A DNA stretch of 32,566 bases from Methanolinea sp. (lineage in GTDB: Archaea > Halobacteriota > Methanomicrobia > Methanomicrobiales > Methanospirillaceae). The notes under the pieces are model-generated. The model searched no databases. It worked only from the letters and a program-made list of their open reading frames with translations, and was not told where the DNA came from. Below are positions 25,406 through 32,566 of this stretch, piece after piece. The translations under genes and the position numbers were made by a program. The stretch's first letter is position 1, and each line of letters opens with the position of its first letter. The stretch is taken from assembly GCA_025453675.1 (NCBI GenBank), contig JALOPW010000022.1:1-32566 (forward strand), given 5' to 3'.

Positions 25406-25420
25406 CTATAAATAGTATAG
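25406..25420. promoter_or_regulatory. AT-rich box between HD gene and cofD
   Basis: TATAAATAGTATAG lies between the two divergent start codons, which are only 32 bases apart. Its distance to the cofD ATG is too short for a standard TATA position. It fits better as the TATA box of the HD gene, giving a start near 25386 just before the ATG at 25374. This conflicts with the Shine-Dalgarno-based GTG start and leaves that start uncertain. Confidence 0.35.
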
Positions 25421-25424
25421 AACT

Positions 25425-26327
25425 ATGATCACCTTCCTCTCGGGGGGCACAGGGACCCCCAAGCTGATACGGGGGATGAGGCACCACCTGGCGGACCATG
25501 AGATCGCGGTGGTTGTCAACACCGCAGAGGACCTGTGGATAAGCGGGAACTTCCTCTCCCCCGATATCGATACCCTGATCTATCTCTTCAGCGGCACGCT
25601 TGATACCGATTCCTGGTGGGGGCTCAAGGGAGACACGTTCTCCACTCACCAGGAACTCGAACGCATGGGCGGTGATGAGTTCATCACCATCGGAGACAGG
25701 GATCGGGCCATCCATATCATGCGCGGGGAACTCCTCCGGAAGGGCATGACCCTTACCGCAACGACCGCACACCTCTGCACCTCCCTGGGAGTCGGGGCCC
25801 GGATCCTGCCGATGGCCGATACGCCGGTGGAGACCATCATCCGCACCGGGGGACGGGAGATCCACTTCCAGGAGTACTGGGTCAGTCACAGGGGCGCGCT
25901 CCCCATCGAGGAGGTCATCAGGAAGTGGGATGATCCCCCGTTTGCTACTCCCGATGTCCTCTCTGCCATACGGTCCGCCGAGGCGGTGATCATCGGGCCC
26001 AGCAATCCCATCACCAGCATTCTGCCCATCCTGGAATGCAGGGGGGTAAGAGAAGCTCTCCGGAAAGTCCCGGTGGTGGCGGTGAGCCCGTTCATCGGGG
26101 ATGCCCCGGTGAGCGGTCCTGCAGCGTCCCTGATGCGGGCCCGGGGATATCAACCCAACTCGGCAGCCACACGGGAACTCTACCATGAGTTTTTGGATCA
26201 CTTCATACAGGACTCCAGGGACCCGGTGGAGGTGACGGGGGCGATCCGCATGGACACGCTAATGAGCTCCCCGGGGGTTGACGCATCACTTGCATCCGCC
26301 ATCCTCTCGCTGATAAGAGGGGTGTGA
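25425..26327 (+). CDS. cofD: 2-phospho-L-lactate transferase (coenzyme F420 biosynthesis)
   Basis: CofD joins the activated lactyl (or related) phosphate to the deazaflavin Fo to make F420-0. The 300-residue protein starts MITFLSGGTGTPKLIRGM, the family nucleotide-binding loop, followed by VVVNTAEDLWISGNFLSPDIDT, the DRDRAIHI stretch, GVGARILPMAD, IIGPSNPITSILPIL and VAVSPFIGDAPVSGPA, all characteristic. No Shine-Dalgarno precedes the ATG, consistent with leaderless translation. F420 is essential for methanogenesis electron transfer, so this gene supports a methanogen host. No other cof gene is nearby. Confidence 0.95.
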   Translation: MITFLSGGTGTPKLIRGMRHHLADHEIAVVVNTAEDLWISGNFLSPDIDTLIYLFSGTLDTDSWWGLKGDTFSTHQELERMGGDEFITIGDRDRAIHIMRGELLRKGMTLTATTAHLCTSLGVGARILPMADTPVETIIRTGGREIHFQEYWVSHRGALPIEEVIRKWDDPPFATPDVLSAIRSAEAVIIGPSNPITSILPILECRGVREALRKVPVVAVSPFIGDAPVSGPAASLMRARGYQPNSAATRELYHEFLDHFIQDSRDPVEVTGAIRMDTLMSSPGVDASLASAILSLIRGV

Positions 26328-26407
26328 AGGGCGTTTTTTGTGGCCACCGGCAACGAAAAGGGTTTTTACCTGGTGGGGCAGACACACGTGGGAGGAACGG
26401 GACCCGA

Positions 26408-27673
26408 ATGAGCATCTTTCGATCACTCAAAGGGGCACTTGGAGGGGAGAGTGCGCACCATCTGGATGAAATGGAAAAGGAGCACATGGAGAGCGTGAAG
26501 AGGGCACTTGCCTATGGTGACGTGGAAGCCCGCTGGAATGCGATAAGAGCGGCGGGGGAGCTCGGGGATGCCTTCATCGACCCGCTCATCCATGCCCTGA
26601 ACGACGAGTACTGGATCGTCCGGAGGGGTGCAGGGGAGACCCTGGCCAGGATCGGCATCCCTGCGGTCCCCCCTCTCATCGAGATGCTGGGCAGCGAGGA
26701 TGACTCTGTCCGCCAGGAGGCCATGCGTGCCTGTGCACTCATCGGGGATCCCGCGGTGGATTCACTGATTCGGGCCCTTACCCGGGAAAACCCGGTAATA
26801 CGACAGGGCGCTGCGGAGATCCTGGGAGAGATGCAGATACAGACCGCAGTCGCTCCGCTGATCGAGACTCTGAAGGATAAGGACCCCGGGGTGAGGCGGG
26901 AGGCGGCGTCTGCCCTGAAGATGCTCGGGAACGAGGAGGCCACAGGCCCGCTCATCAGCCTCCTTGGCGACGAGTCCGGGTATGTGAGGATTGCTGCGGC
27001 GGAGGCGCTGTGTTCGCTCGGGACAAGGGCTATTGATCCACTGGTGAAGGCACTTGCCAGTCCCCAGCCCGAGATACGCCAGAGGGCGGGCCTCTCCCTG
27101 GCATCCATCGGCACCTCCGCCGTGGAGCCGCTCATTGCCGCACTCGGCCATGAGGAAGCCCCGGTCAGGCAGGGTGCCGCAGGGGTGCTGGGAAGAATTG
27201 GGGACCCGCGGGCTATCCCGGGACTGATACGTATCCTCGCGGATAAGGAGAGGACAGTACGGCAGGAAGGGGTACGGGCACTGGCAACCCTTGGATATCC
27301 TGCCATCACCCCCCTGGTGGCAGCCTTCAGGGAGGGTGACACCCTGGTGCGGTACTGCACCATGGAGGCATTATGGATCATAGGTGGCCCGGCTACACGT
27401 CCGCTGCTGGAACTCCTCTCTGACCAGAACTCGGAGGTCCGCAGGAGGACTGCTCTTTTGCTGGGGGAGATAGGTGATCCTGCCGCAGTGGAAGGACTCA
27501 CCCGGCTTTTGAGCGACCAGGTGCCTTCGGTCAGGAGGGAAGGTTTTGAAGCCCTGGAAAAGGTCAGGAAGGCACAGGGTGAGCCGCCCGGGGGTTCTCT
27601 CCAGCCTGCCCGGCAACCAGATCCCGACCTCGAGCGACAGGGGAACGGGAAGAAGAAGACCGGGTCCTGGTAA
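26408..27673 (+). CDS. Large HEAT-repeat protein
   Basis: A 421-residue protein made almost entirely of HEAT/PBS-lyase repeats of 31 residues, about eleven to twelve, from residue 35 to 385. Typical units are DVEARWNAIRAAGELGDAFI, SVRQEAMRACALIGDPAV, GVRREAASALKMLGNEEA and EVRRRTALLLGEIGDPAAVE. The short N-terminus (MSIFRSLKGALGG) is amphipathic and could touch the membrane. The C-terminus is Pro-rich and ends in a charged GNGKKKTGSW tail. No signal peptide or enzyme motif is seen. The ATG at 26408 gives the sensible N-terminus; the open frame before it reads an intergenic stretch. It is probably read in the same direction as cofD, 80 bases away. Confidence 0.87.
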   Translation: MSIFRSLKGALGGESAHHLDEMEKEHMESVKRALAYGDVEARWNAIRAAGELGDAFIDPLIHALNDEYWIVRRGAGETLARIGIPAVPPLIEMLGSEDDSVRQEAMRACALIGDPAVDSLIRALTRENPVIRQGAAEILGEMQIQTAVAPLIETLKDKDPGVRREAASALKMLGNEEATGPLISLLGDESGYVRIAAAEALCSLGTRAIDPLVKALASPQPEIRQRAGLSLASIGTSAVEPLIAALGHEEAPVRQGAAGVLGRIGDPRAIPGLIRILADKERTVRQEGVRALATLGYPAITPLVAAFREGDTLVRYCTMEALWIIGGPATRPLLELLSDQNSEVRRRTALLLGEIGDPAAVEGLTRLLSDQVPSVRREGFEALEKVRKAQGEPPGGSLQPARQPDPDLERQGNGKKKTGSW

Positions 27674-27693
27674 TCCCGGTCACGGAGAAGCGA

Positions 27694-28218
27694 TCAGGGG
27701 GCAATGGTGAACCGGAAGGTCGCCGTGTATCCCGGCACCTCTATTCCCTGCACCTTCACCAGGTAGTCATCCAGTCCCCAACCCCCGGTGTCAATGAGAA
27801 AAGACCAGGTATTCGGGAGTCCCTGTTCCCCGGGCCTGACTTCCACCACGCCCGAAATGCCGGAAGACGTAGCTGAATCGCTCTTCCTGACGGGGCCAAA
27901 CGAGACTGGTATCACCTCAACGAGGACATGGTTTTCAGGAGAGAGAATGGTGGTCGCGGCAAGGAGTATCCGGTCGCCTGCGCGGTATTCCCCCCCGGGA
28001 AGAAAGGGGAGATTCCCGCTCCCTTTCCCGGGGGATTCGTTCGTGACGGTTATCACTACCTCGTCACCCGTGCCAGCCTGGATGAATGACTCCGTCGGTG
28101 GGACAATGGGAACTCTCTCTCCTCCCTTTTCCGGGCTCGCCGTCTGGAGACACCCGCACAGGACCACTGAGAGCAGGGTGAAGATGAGGAGGACCAGGCC
28201 GCTCTGCATGTGTCGCAT
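27694..28218 (-). CDS. Hypothetical lipoprotein
   Basis: From ATG 28218 the product has 174 residues. A hydrophobic signal (LVLLIFTLLSVVLCGC) ends in a lipobox-like LCG-C (Cys23), followed by an exported domain rich in beta-strand-type residues (EVVITVTNESPG, RILLAATTILSPENHVLVEVIPVSFGPV, TWSFLIDTGGWGLDDYLVKVQGIEVPGYTATFRFTI). The final strands resemble an Ig-like or all-beta surface domain. I cannot name a family. The open frame upstream of 28218 lacks signal-peptide logic and overlaps the repeat, so I did not extend it. It converges on the large HEAT gene with 20 bases between. Confidence 0.68.
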   Translation of the reverse strand: MRHMQSGLVLLIFTLLSVVLCGCLQTASPEKGGERVPIVPPTESFIQAGTGDEVVITVTNESPGKGSGNLPFLPGGEYRAGDRILLAATTILSPENHVLVEVIPVSFGPVRKSDSATSSGISGVVEVRPGEQGLPNTWSFLIDTGGWGLDDYLVKVQGIEVPGYTATFRFTIAP

Positions 28219-28346
28219 GATCAGAAGATTACCTGGCGGAGCAAAGAAGATTCGCGATGGAGAGAAGGAACCAATGGCAGTGGGTGCGCGGGCCCCTCGC
28301 AATGCCTGGACGATATCCATAAGCCACCAGCACACCAAATAAGACC

Positions 28347-28405
28347 ACATGATTCCCTTCGAGACACATGCATACACGTTCATGAAAAGGGCAAAGTCAT
28401 TTTCG
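28347..28405 (-). repeat. Dispersed palindromic intergenic repeat, copy B (short form)
   Basis: Bases 28347-28368 match 4598-4619 in inverted orientation at 21 of 22 positions. They are followed at once by an imperfect hairpin (CATGAAAAGGGC / GTCATTTTCG, 28381-28405) resembling the perfect hairpin of copy A. Compared with copy A the intervening bases are shortened and the second hairpin is missing. It lies between the divergent lipoprotein and MNT-HEPN genes and may carry promoter or transcript-end signals of either. Confidence 0.55.
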
Positions 28406-28429
28406 TTTTAAAGGAGAGCAGGGTGCACA

Positions 28430-29080
28430 ATGCCATCACAGGAGAGACCATCTAACAGGGAAGAGGTAATTCTGGCCCTGAATGCAAAATTTGCGGTGAT
28501 ACGGAGGCTTTACGGAGTGAAGAAAATAGGGCTTTTCGGTTCCGTGGCCCGTGGTGAGGAGCGCCCTGAGAGTGATGTGGACATCGAGGTGGAATTTGAC
28601 GCGGGGATGGACTCCTACGAAAATTACATCGGTCTCTCCCTATACCTGGACGACCTCCTGGGGAAGCGGGTTGACCTGGTGATGTCACGGGTGCTGGCTT
28701 CCTACCTGCGCCCTGAACTGGGGGCCGAATTCGCGGCACTCAGCCGGGACAAGGTCTACCTGAACCAGATCCTTGACGAGATCACCTACCTGTCCCACCG
28801 CACCAGGGGAGTGACTGCACGCGATTTCCAGAAGGATGAGACCCTCCGCCGGGCGGTCACACGGAGCATGGAGATTATCGGCGAGTCGGCAGGAAGGATC
28901 TCTGATGCCTGCAGGCAGGATAAGGCGGCTATTCCCTGGAGGGAGCTGGAAGCCCTCAAGACCCGCCTGGTTCACCCCTACTTCTCTCCCGACTGGGGCC
29001 TCGTATGGAACGTGCTGAATGTATTCCTCCCCACCGTCGAGCCCGCCCTGCGAAAACTCCAGGCCCGGATAACACGGTGA
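28430..29080 (+). CDS. Fused MNT nucleotidyltransferase-HEPN protein (MntA-HepT-like)
   Basis: A 216-residue single chain joins two proteins normally encoded as a pair. Residues 15-100 are a minimal nucleotidyltransferase (GLFGSVARGEERPESDVDIEVEF: Gly37-Ser38, Asp49, Asp51; third acidic candidate Asp82 in KRVDLV). Residues 107-212 are a HEPN/DUF86 domain (RDKVYLNQILDEITYL, MEIIGESAGRISD, AIPWRELEALK). In the paired systems MntA adds AMP groups to a Tyr of the HepT R-x4-H-x-Y motif, blocking its RNase. Here the motif reads KTRLVHPY: His182 and Tyr184 are kept, but the motif Arg is Lys177. Whether it is still an RNase is unknown. AAGGAG lies 13 nt before the ATG. Confidence 0.85.
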   Translation: MPSQERPSNREEVILALNAKFAVIRRLYGVKKIGLFGSVARGEERPESDVDIEVEFDAGMDSYENYIGLSLYLDDLLGKRVDLVMSRVLASYLRPELGAEFAALSRDKVYLNQILDEITYLSHRTRGVTARDFQKDETLRRAVTRSMEIIGESAGRISDACRQDKAAIPWRELEALKTRLVHPYFSPDWGLVWNVLNVFLPTVEPALRKLQARITR

Positions 29081-29194
29081 AGGAATTTTTTTGGACTGCG
29101 AATCATCTGGGTATCGTTTATTAGCCATCGGTGACGAATCTACATTCAACTGACAGTCTCCCCCCCTGGTATGCCTCGATCCTGGAAGTGAAGG

Positions 29195-30175
29195 ATGAAC
29201 CAGTCCTACAATCTTTCCCCCGTCCTCTGTGAGCTCCTGGAATTTGCCGAGAGCACTCTCGGGACCGAGATCCAGCTGGTCAGGCGCACTGACGTCCCTC
29301 CCCAGGGAGTCCTTATTGACGACTTCACCTTCGGGACAGGGAAGCATATGATCGCCTTCTCCAGTTCCCAGCTCGGGATGCTCAAGGACTACACCATCTG
29401 CCGCCACTGCCTGGAACTTCTGGCAAAGGGGTGTGCTGCCCGGAGCAACGAGTTCCGGGTCATCTCCTTCGCAACAGAGAGCGCTCGCCCCGCGTGCGGG
29501 CAGATATACCTGGACATCCTCAAGGACGAAGCTACCCGGAATATAGCCGTGTGGAGGAAGAAACAGCTCCTCTTCCTCCTCTATATGCTCTTTCATGAGG
29601 CTTTTTCCGAGCTGCCTCTGACACTCCTGGCAAATATCGTCATTGCCCGGAGATATCCCGTTATCAGGAATGCCCAGGTGTACTTCCTCCTCAAGGAGAG
29701 CATGAGAGACATGCACGACCTGGTCCCCGTGAAAGAGTTCCTCCCACAGCGCTACTTTGTCCTGCATAACGGTATGTATTATGCCCGGGACATGCTGCTC
29801 GCATACGTCCTCTCCGAATTCAAGTTGAACCCTGTCATCAATATCCCTGAACTGCAACGTTTCCGGAACCTTGATGTCAAAGAGATGATGAGCCACCGCT
29901 GGAGCCGCTCCCCGTGGTATCACACAAAGATGGTGGGGGACGCCCTGTCGAACATTCTCAAGCTCACTATCACCATGGATATGGAACAGGACCTGAGCGA
30001 GCAGTACTTCCGGGATCTCTTTACCCTGGGAAGAGAGGTCCTGGCCCGCTGGTGGGTGATGATGGGGATGCAGGAATGGTTTTTATGGGAGAGCCCGGAG
30101 CACCTGAAGGCTGCACTCGCCTCCCAGGAGGTCATGGAGAGGACGATACAGCAGGAGATTTTCGGTTCGGACTGA
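29195..30175 (+). CDS. Hypothetical 326-residue protein
   Basis: I do not recognise this protein. It starts with ATG at 29195 after GGAAGTGAAGG. It is soluble, mainly helical in the second half, and contains a small Cys/His cluster (CRHCLELLAKGC, residues about 70-82) and an Arg/Tyr/Trp-rich centre (HRWSRSPWYHTKMVGD, about 235-250). A long hydrophobic stretch near 120-152 (KKQLLFLLYMLFHEAFSELPLTLLANIVIA) is probably a buried helix pair. No catalytic motif of a known class is evident. Its codon use and length argue for a real gene. It lies 114 bases after the MNT-HEPN gene and 119 bases before AspRS, all in one direction. Confidence 0.7.
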   Translation: MNQSYNLSPVLCELLEFAESTLGTEIQLVRRTDVPPQGVLIDDFTFGTGKHMIAFSSSQLGMLKDYTICRHCLELLAKGCAARSNEFRVISFATESARPACGQIYLDILKDEATRNIAVWRKKQLLFLLYMLFHEAFSELPLTLLANIVIARRYPVIRNAQVYFLLKESMRDMHDLVPVKEFLPQRYFVLHNGMYYARDMLLAYVLSEFKLNPVINIPELQRFRNLDVKEMMSHRWSRSPWYHTKMVGDALSNILKLTITMDMEQDLSEQYFRDLFTLGREVLARWWVMMGMQEWFLWESPEHLKAALASQEVMERTIQQEIFGSD

Positions 30176-30294
30176 TATGCAAGGCCCGCAGGAGATCCCT
30201 TCTTCATCGCTCCCTCATCCATATGTTCCCTCCCTTTTCGACAGGTGCAGGAAAATACCATTATCCTTCACACACCATAGGTATTGGATTTCAT

Positions 30295-31587
30295 ATGCGG
30301 ATACCAATACAGGAGGTGACTCCCGGTGTGGAACGGGCTGAGATCACGGGGTTTGTGCATGAATTGCGCGACCTGGGGGGACTCTCATTTCTCCTCATCC
30401 GGGATCGCACCGGGATCATCCAGGTGACCATACCCAAGAAGAAAGTCCCGGAAGCCGTGCTCTCCGCCGTGCGGGAGGTCTCCCGGGAATCTGTGGTCAG
30501 GGTGGCCGGAACCGTGAAGGCCATCGAGAAAGCCCCGGGGGGGCGGGAGTTGATACCCGAGACCTTCGAGATTATCAGCCTCGCGATGAGCCCGCTCCCT
30601 CTGGACGTGGTGGAGAAGGTTCCCGCAGAGCTGGATACCAGGCTCGACTCCCGTTTCCTGGACGCCCGGCGCCCCCGTGTCGCCGCCGTCTTCCAAATCA
30701 GGAACGCCTGCATGCAGGCGGTGTATGAACACCTCTTTTCAGCCGGGTTCATCCAGATCACCACCCCGAAAGTGGTGGCAGCTGCCACCGAGGGGGGGAC
30801 GGAACTCTTTCCCATCGCCTACTTTGAGAAAGAGGCCTTCCTGAACCAGAGCCCGCAGCTCTACAAACAGATGATGATGGGGGCGGGTTTTGAGAGGGTC
30901 TTCGAGATAGGGCCCATATTCCGGGCCGAGGAACACAATACCACCAAGCACCTGAACGAGGCCACCTCTATTGACGTGGAGGTCTCCTACGCTGATCATC
31001 ACCAGGTGATGGAACTCCTTGAGGAGATCGTAATCGCTGCCTACCGGAAGGTCGACACAACCTGCCGGCCATTCCTGGACCTGCTGGAGATTCAGGAGTT
31101 CCAGGTACCGTCCTCCCCGTTCCCCCGGCTCCCGTACGACGAGGCCATCGGTATCGCGGACAGAAAGATCGAAGAGCCCATCAAATACGGGGACGACATC
31201 GGCACCGCAGCAGAGAAGGCTATAGGGGAGGAGATGGGAAGCCACTACTTTATCGTGGACTGGCCCACCGCGATCAAGCCTTACTACGCCATGCCCTACC
31301 AGGATGACCCCACCGTCTGCAAGGCTTTTGACCTGATGCATCCCCGGATGGAGCTCTCCTCCGGATCAGAGCGTGTACACCAGTACGACCTCCTGGTGCG
31401 CCAGATCCAGTCAAAGGGGCTGAATCCGGAGAGTTTCTCCTTCTATCTCACGCCCTTCTGCTATGGCATGCCTCCCCACTCCGGCTGGGGCCTTGGCGCA
31501 GAGCGCCTGGTCATGACCATGCTTGGCCTCTCGAACATCCGGGAAGCCGTCCTCTTCCCGCGGGACCGTCACCGCCTGGTTCCCTGA
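30295..31587 (+). CDS. aspS: Aspartyl-tRNA(Asp/Asn) synthetase, archaeal type
   Basis: A 430-residue class IIb synthetase. The N-terminal OB fold ([24 protein letters not shown]) is followed by motif 1, motif 2 ([21 protein letters not shown]) and motif 3 ([22 protein letters not shown]), ending [10 protein letters not shown]. His22 occupies the place where discriminating archaeal enzymes have Trp, and Pro81 is present in the KAPGG loop. Both fit a non-discriminating enzyme that also charges tRNA-Asn, which then needs an amidotransferase (inference). ATG 30295 begins exactly at the family N-terminus ([11 protein letters not shown]); the open frame upstream lies over the previous gene. Confidence 0.94.
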   Translation: MRIPIQEVTPGVERAEITGFVHELRDLGGLSFLLIRDRTGIIQVTIPKKKVPEAVLSAVREVSRESVVRVAGTVKAIEKAPGGRELIPETFEIISLAMSPLPLDVVEKVPAELDTRLDSRFLDARRPRVAAVFQIRNACMQAVYEHLFSAGFIQITTPKVVAAATEGGTELFPIAYFEKEAFLNQSPQLYKQMMMGAGFERVFEIGPIFRAEEHNTTKHLNEATSIDVEVSYADHHQVMELLEEIVIAAYRKVDTTCRPFLDLLEIQEFQVPSSPFPRLPYDEAIGIADRKIEEPIKYGDDIGTAAEKAIGEEMGSHYFIVDWPTAIKPYYAMPYQDDPTVCKAFDLMHPRMELSSGSERVHQYDLLVRQIQSKGLNPESFSFYLTPFCYGMPPHSGWGLGAERLVMTMLGLSNIREAVLFPRDRHRLVP

Positions 31588-31592
31588 TCCCC

Positions 31593-32498
31593 ATGGATCC
31601 CTTTGCCAGCCTCCCCCTCCTCCCCACCACGGTGGTGGGGAGTTTTCCGGTGGAGCGGGGGTCAGGAATCGCAAGCCTCCTGGACCCCCTGAAGCATGCG
31701 GTGAAGGTGGCGGTGGATGCCCAGGTCAGGGCCGGTATTGACATTATCTCCGATGGGCAGGTGCGGGGGGATATGATCCAGGCATTCACCTCCCGGCTCC
31801 CTGGAATCCATGGCCAGGAGGTGAAAAACAAGGTGCTCCCGGCCTCCGGGTCCATCACAGTACACGACACCCGCCATGCCCTCTCCTGCCACCCCCTGGT
31901 GAAAGGTATCCTCACCGGCCCGACCACCCTCTCCCATGGCCTGCACATCTCCACCCCGCTCTACAGGAACAGGGAGGATCTTGCACTCGACCTCGCGGCT
32001 GCCCTGGCTCCTGAAGCCCGGGCTCTGGAGAAGGCCGGGGTGTGCATGATCCAGGTGGACGAGCCCATCTTCTCCACCGGGGCTGCCAGCCTGGAGGCTG
32101 GGAAGGCAGCCCTCTCCCACGTGATCTCAAAACTCGGGGTTCCGGTCTGCATGCACGTATGCGGGGACCTCTCGGGGATCATCGACCAGCTCTTATCGTT
32201 CCCGGTGGCAGTACTGGACATCGAGTGTGCAAAGAGCCCGGAGAACCTGGATCTCCTCGACAGGAGATCCCTTCAGGGGAAGAGAGTGGGTGTCGGCTGC
32301 GTGGATTCCAGCGACCCAATCGTGGAGTCCGTCCAGGAGATCCAAAAGAGGGTTGAACATGCGGTGGATCTGCTGGGTCCGGATATGATCCTCTTCGACC
32401 CTGACTGCGGGCTGCGGATGCTCCCCCCTGATGCAGCGTTCCAGAAGCTCTCCCACATGGTCATGGCAGTCAGGGTGGTGCGGGAGGGCCTGGCTTGA
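31593..32498 (+). CDS. Archaeal MetE-type methionine synthase (C-terminal domain form)
   Basis: This 301-residue protein matches only the catalytic half of cobalamin-independent MetE. Zinc and homocysteine ligands are visible: HVCGD (His188, Cys190), DIECAKSPENL (Glu211) and DCGLRML (Cys272), together with PTTVVGSFPV at the N-terminus and VDEPIF. In methanogens this short form transfers a methyl group to homocysteine from a corrinoid or related methyl donor rather than from methyl-folate; the donor is not shown by sequence. The start codon lies five bases after the AspRS stop, so the genes are co-transcribed. Confidence 0.9.
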   Translation: MDPFASLPLLPTTVVGSFPVERGSGIASLLDPLKHAVKVAVDAQVRAGIDIISDGQVRGDMIQAFTSRLPGIHGQEVKNKVLPASGSITVHDTRHALSCHPLVKGILTGPTTLSHGLHISTPLYRNREDLALDLAAALAPEARALEKAGVCMIQVDEPIFSTGAASLEAGKAALSHVISKLGVPVCMHVCGDLSGIIDQLLSFPVAVLDIECAKSPENLDLLDRRSLQGKRVGVGCVDSSDPIVESVQEIQKRVEHAVDLLGPDMILFDPDCGLRMLPPDAAFQKLSHMVMAVRVVREGLA

Positions 32499-32521
32499 TA
32501 ACCGCTTTTGATGTCACGCAA

Positions 32522-32566
32522 ATGAAAATCGCTGATGCGGCTATTATTGGAACAACCCATGACTTC
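32522..32566 (+). repeat. Dispersed palindromic intergenic repeat, copy C (cut by window edge)
   Basis: The last 45 bases align with the left end of copy A (from 4451): ATGAAAA-N-CGC-N-GATGCGG is shared, followed by a similar AACA-rich stretch and ATGA(A)CTTC. The element runs out of the window, so its full length and hairpins cannot be judged. Confidence 0.45.

Noticed and set aside
28685-29923. A 412-codon open frame on the minus strand
   Set aside because: It runs antisense to the MNT-HEPN and 326-residue genes, has no recognisable domain, and its composition is typical of a shadow frame in GC-rich DNA.

Overview
The window looks like a chromosomal segment of a methanogenic archaeon, most likely a member of the Methanomicrobiales. 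The pointers are archaeal replication and translation genes (family D DNA polymerase large subunit, aIF1A, archaeal AspRS), coenzyme F420 synthesis (cofD), the archaeal mevalonate variant (AcnX plus a UbiD-like decarboxylase), a form III-like RuBisCO, a short archaeal MetE and a REC-PAS protein of the kind common in that order. The genus is inferred from gene content, not from a search.

Layout. Positions 1-2250: end of an unrecognised gene, aIF1A (-), a small HEAT-repeat gene (+) and a RelE-type toxin-antitoxin pair (-). 2448-4209: a PLP aminotransferase (+) converging on a membrane protein (-). 4210-4631: non-coding, with a palindromic repeat that recurs near 28.35 kb and at the right edge. 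4632-6939: RuBisCO (-) and an isocitrate-lyase-superfamily enzyme (+), divergent. 7309-10605: hisD (-) and a REC-PAS protein (+), divergent. 10824-12127: tRNA-Leu(CAA) (-) and a DUF4349-type lipoprotein (+). 12260-20908, all minus strand: cysteine desulfurase-like enzyme, DNA polymerase D large subunit with a mini-intein, then an overlapping HEAT / MscS / DUF432-like gene set, with a membrane-anchored HEAT protein upstream. 21104-25392, minus strand: the AcnX/UbiD isoprenoid pair, a small membrane protein and an HD phosphohydrolase. 25425-32498: cofD and a large HEAT protein (+), a lipoprotein (-), a fused MNT-HEPN protein (+), an unrecognised 326-residue protein (+), and AspRS followed closely by MetE (+).

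How the genes work together. AcnX large subunit and the UbiD-like enzyme are consecutive steps of the archaeal mevalonate route. RuBisCO probably serves nucleotide-sugar salvage or a methanogen RuBisCO cycle, but its usual partner genes are not here. CofD makes F420 precursor. The DUF432-like, MscS and HEAT genes are translationally coupled and form the best candidate for an uncharacterised functional module (membrane tension or osmotic response). The most unusual molecular features are the PolD mini-intein ending in Gly-Gln at the polymerase catalytic motif, aIF1A with no ordinary start codon at its expected N-terminus, the fused MNT-HEPN protein with an altered HEPN motif, and the dispersed palindromic intergenic repeat.
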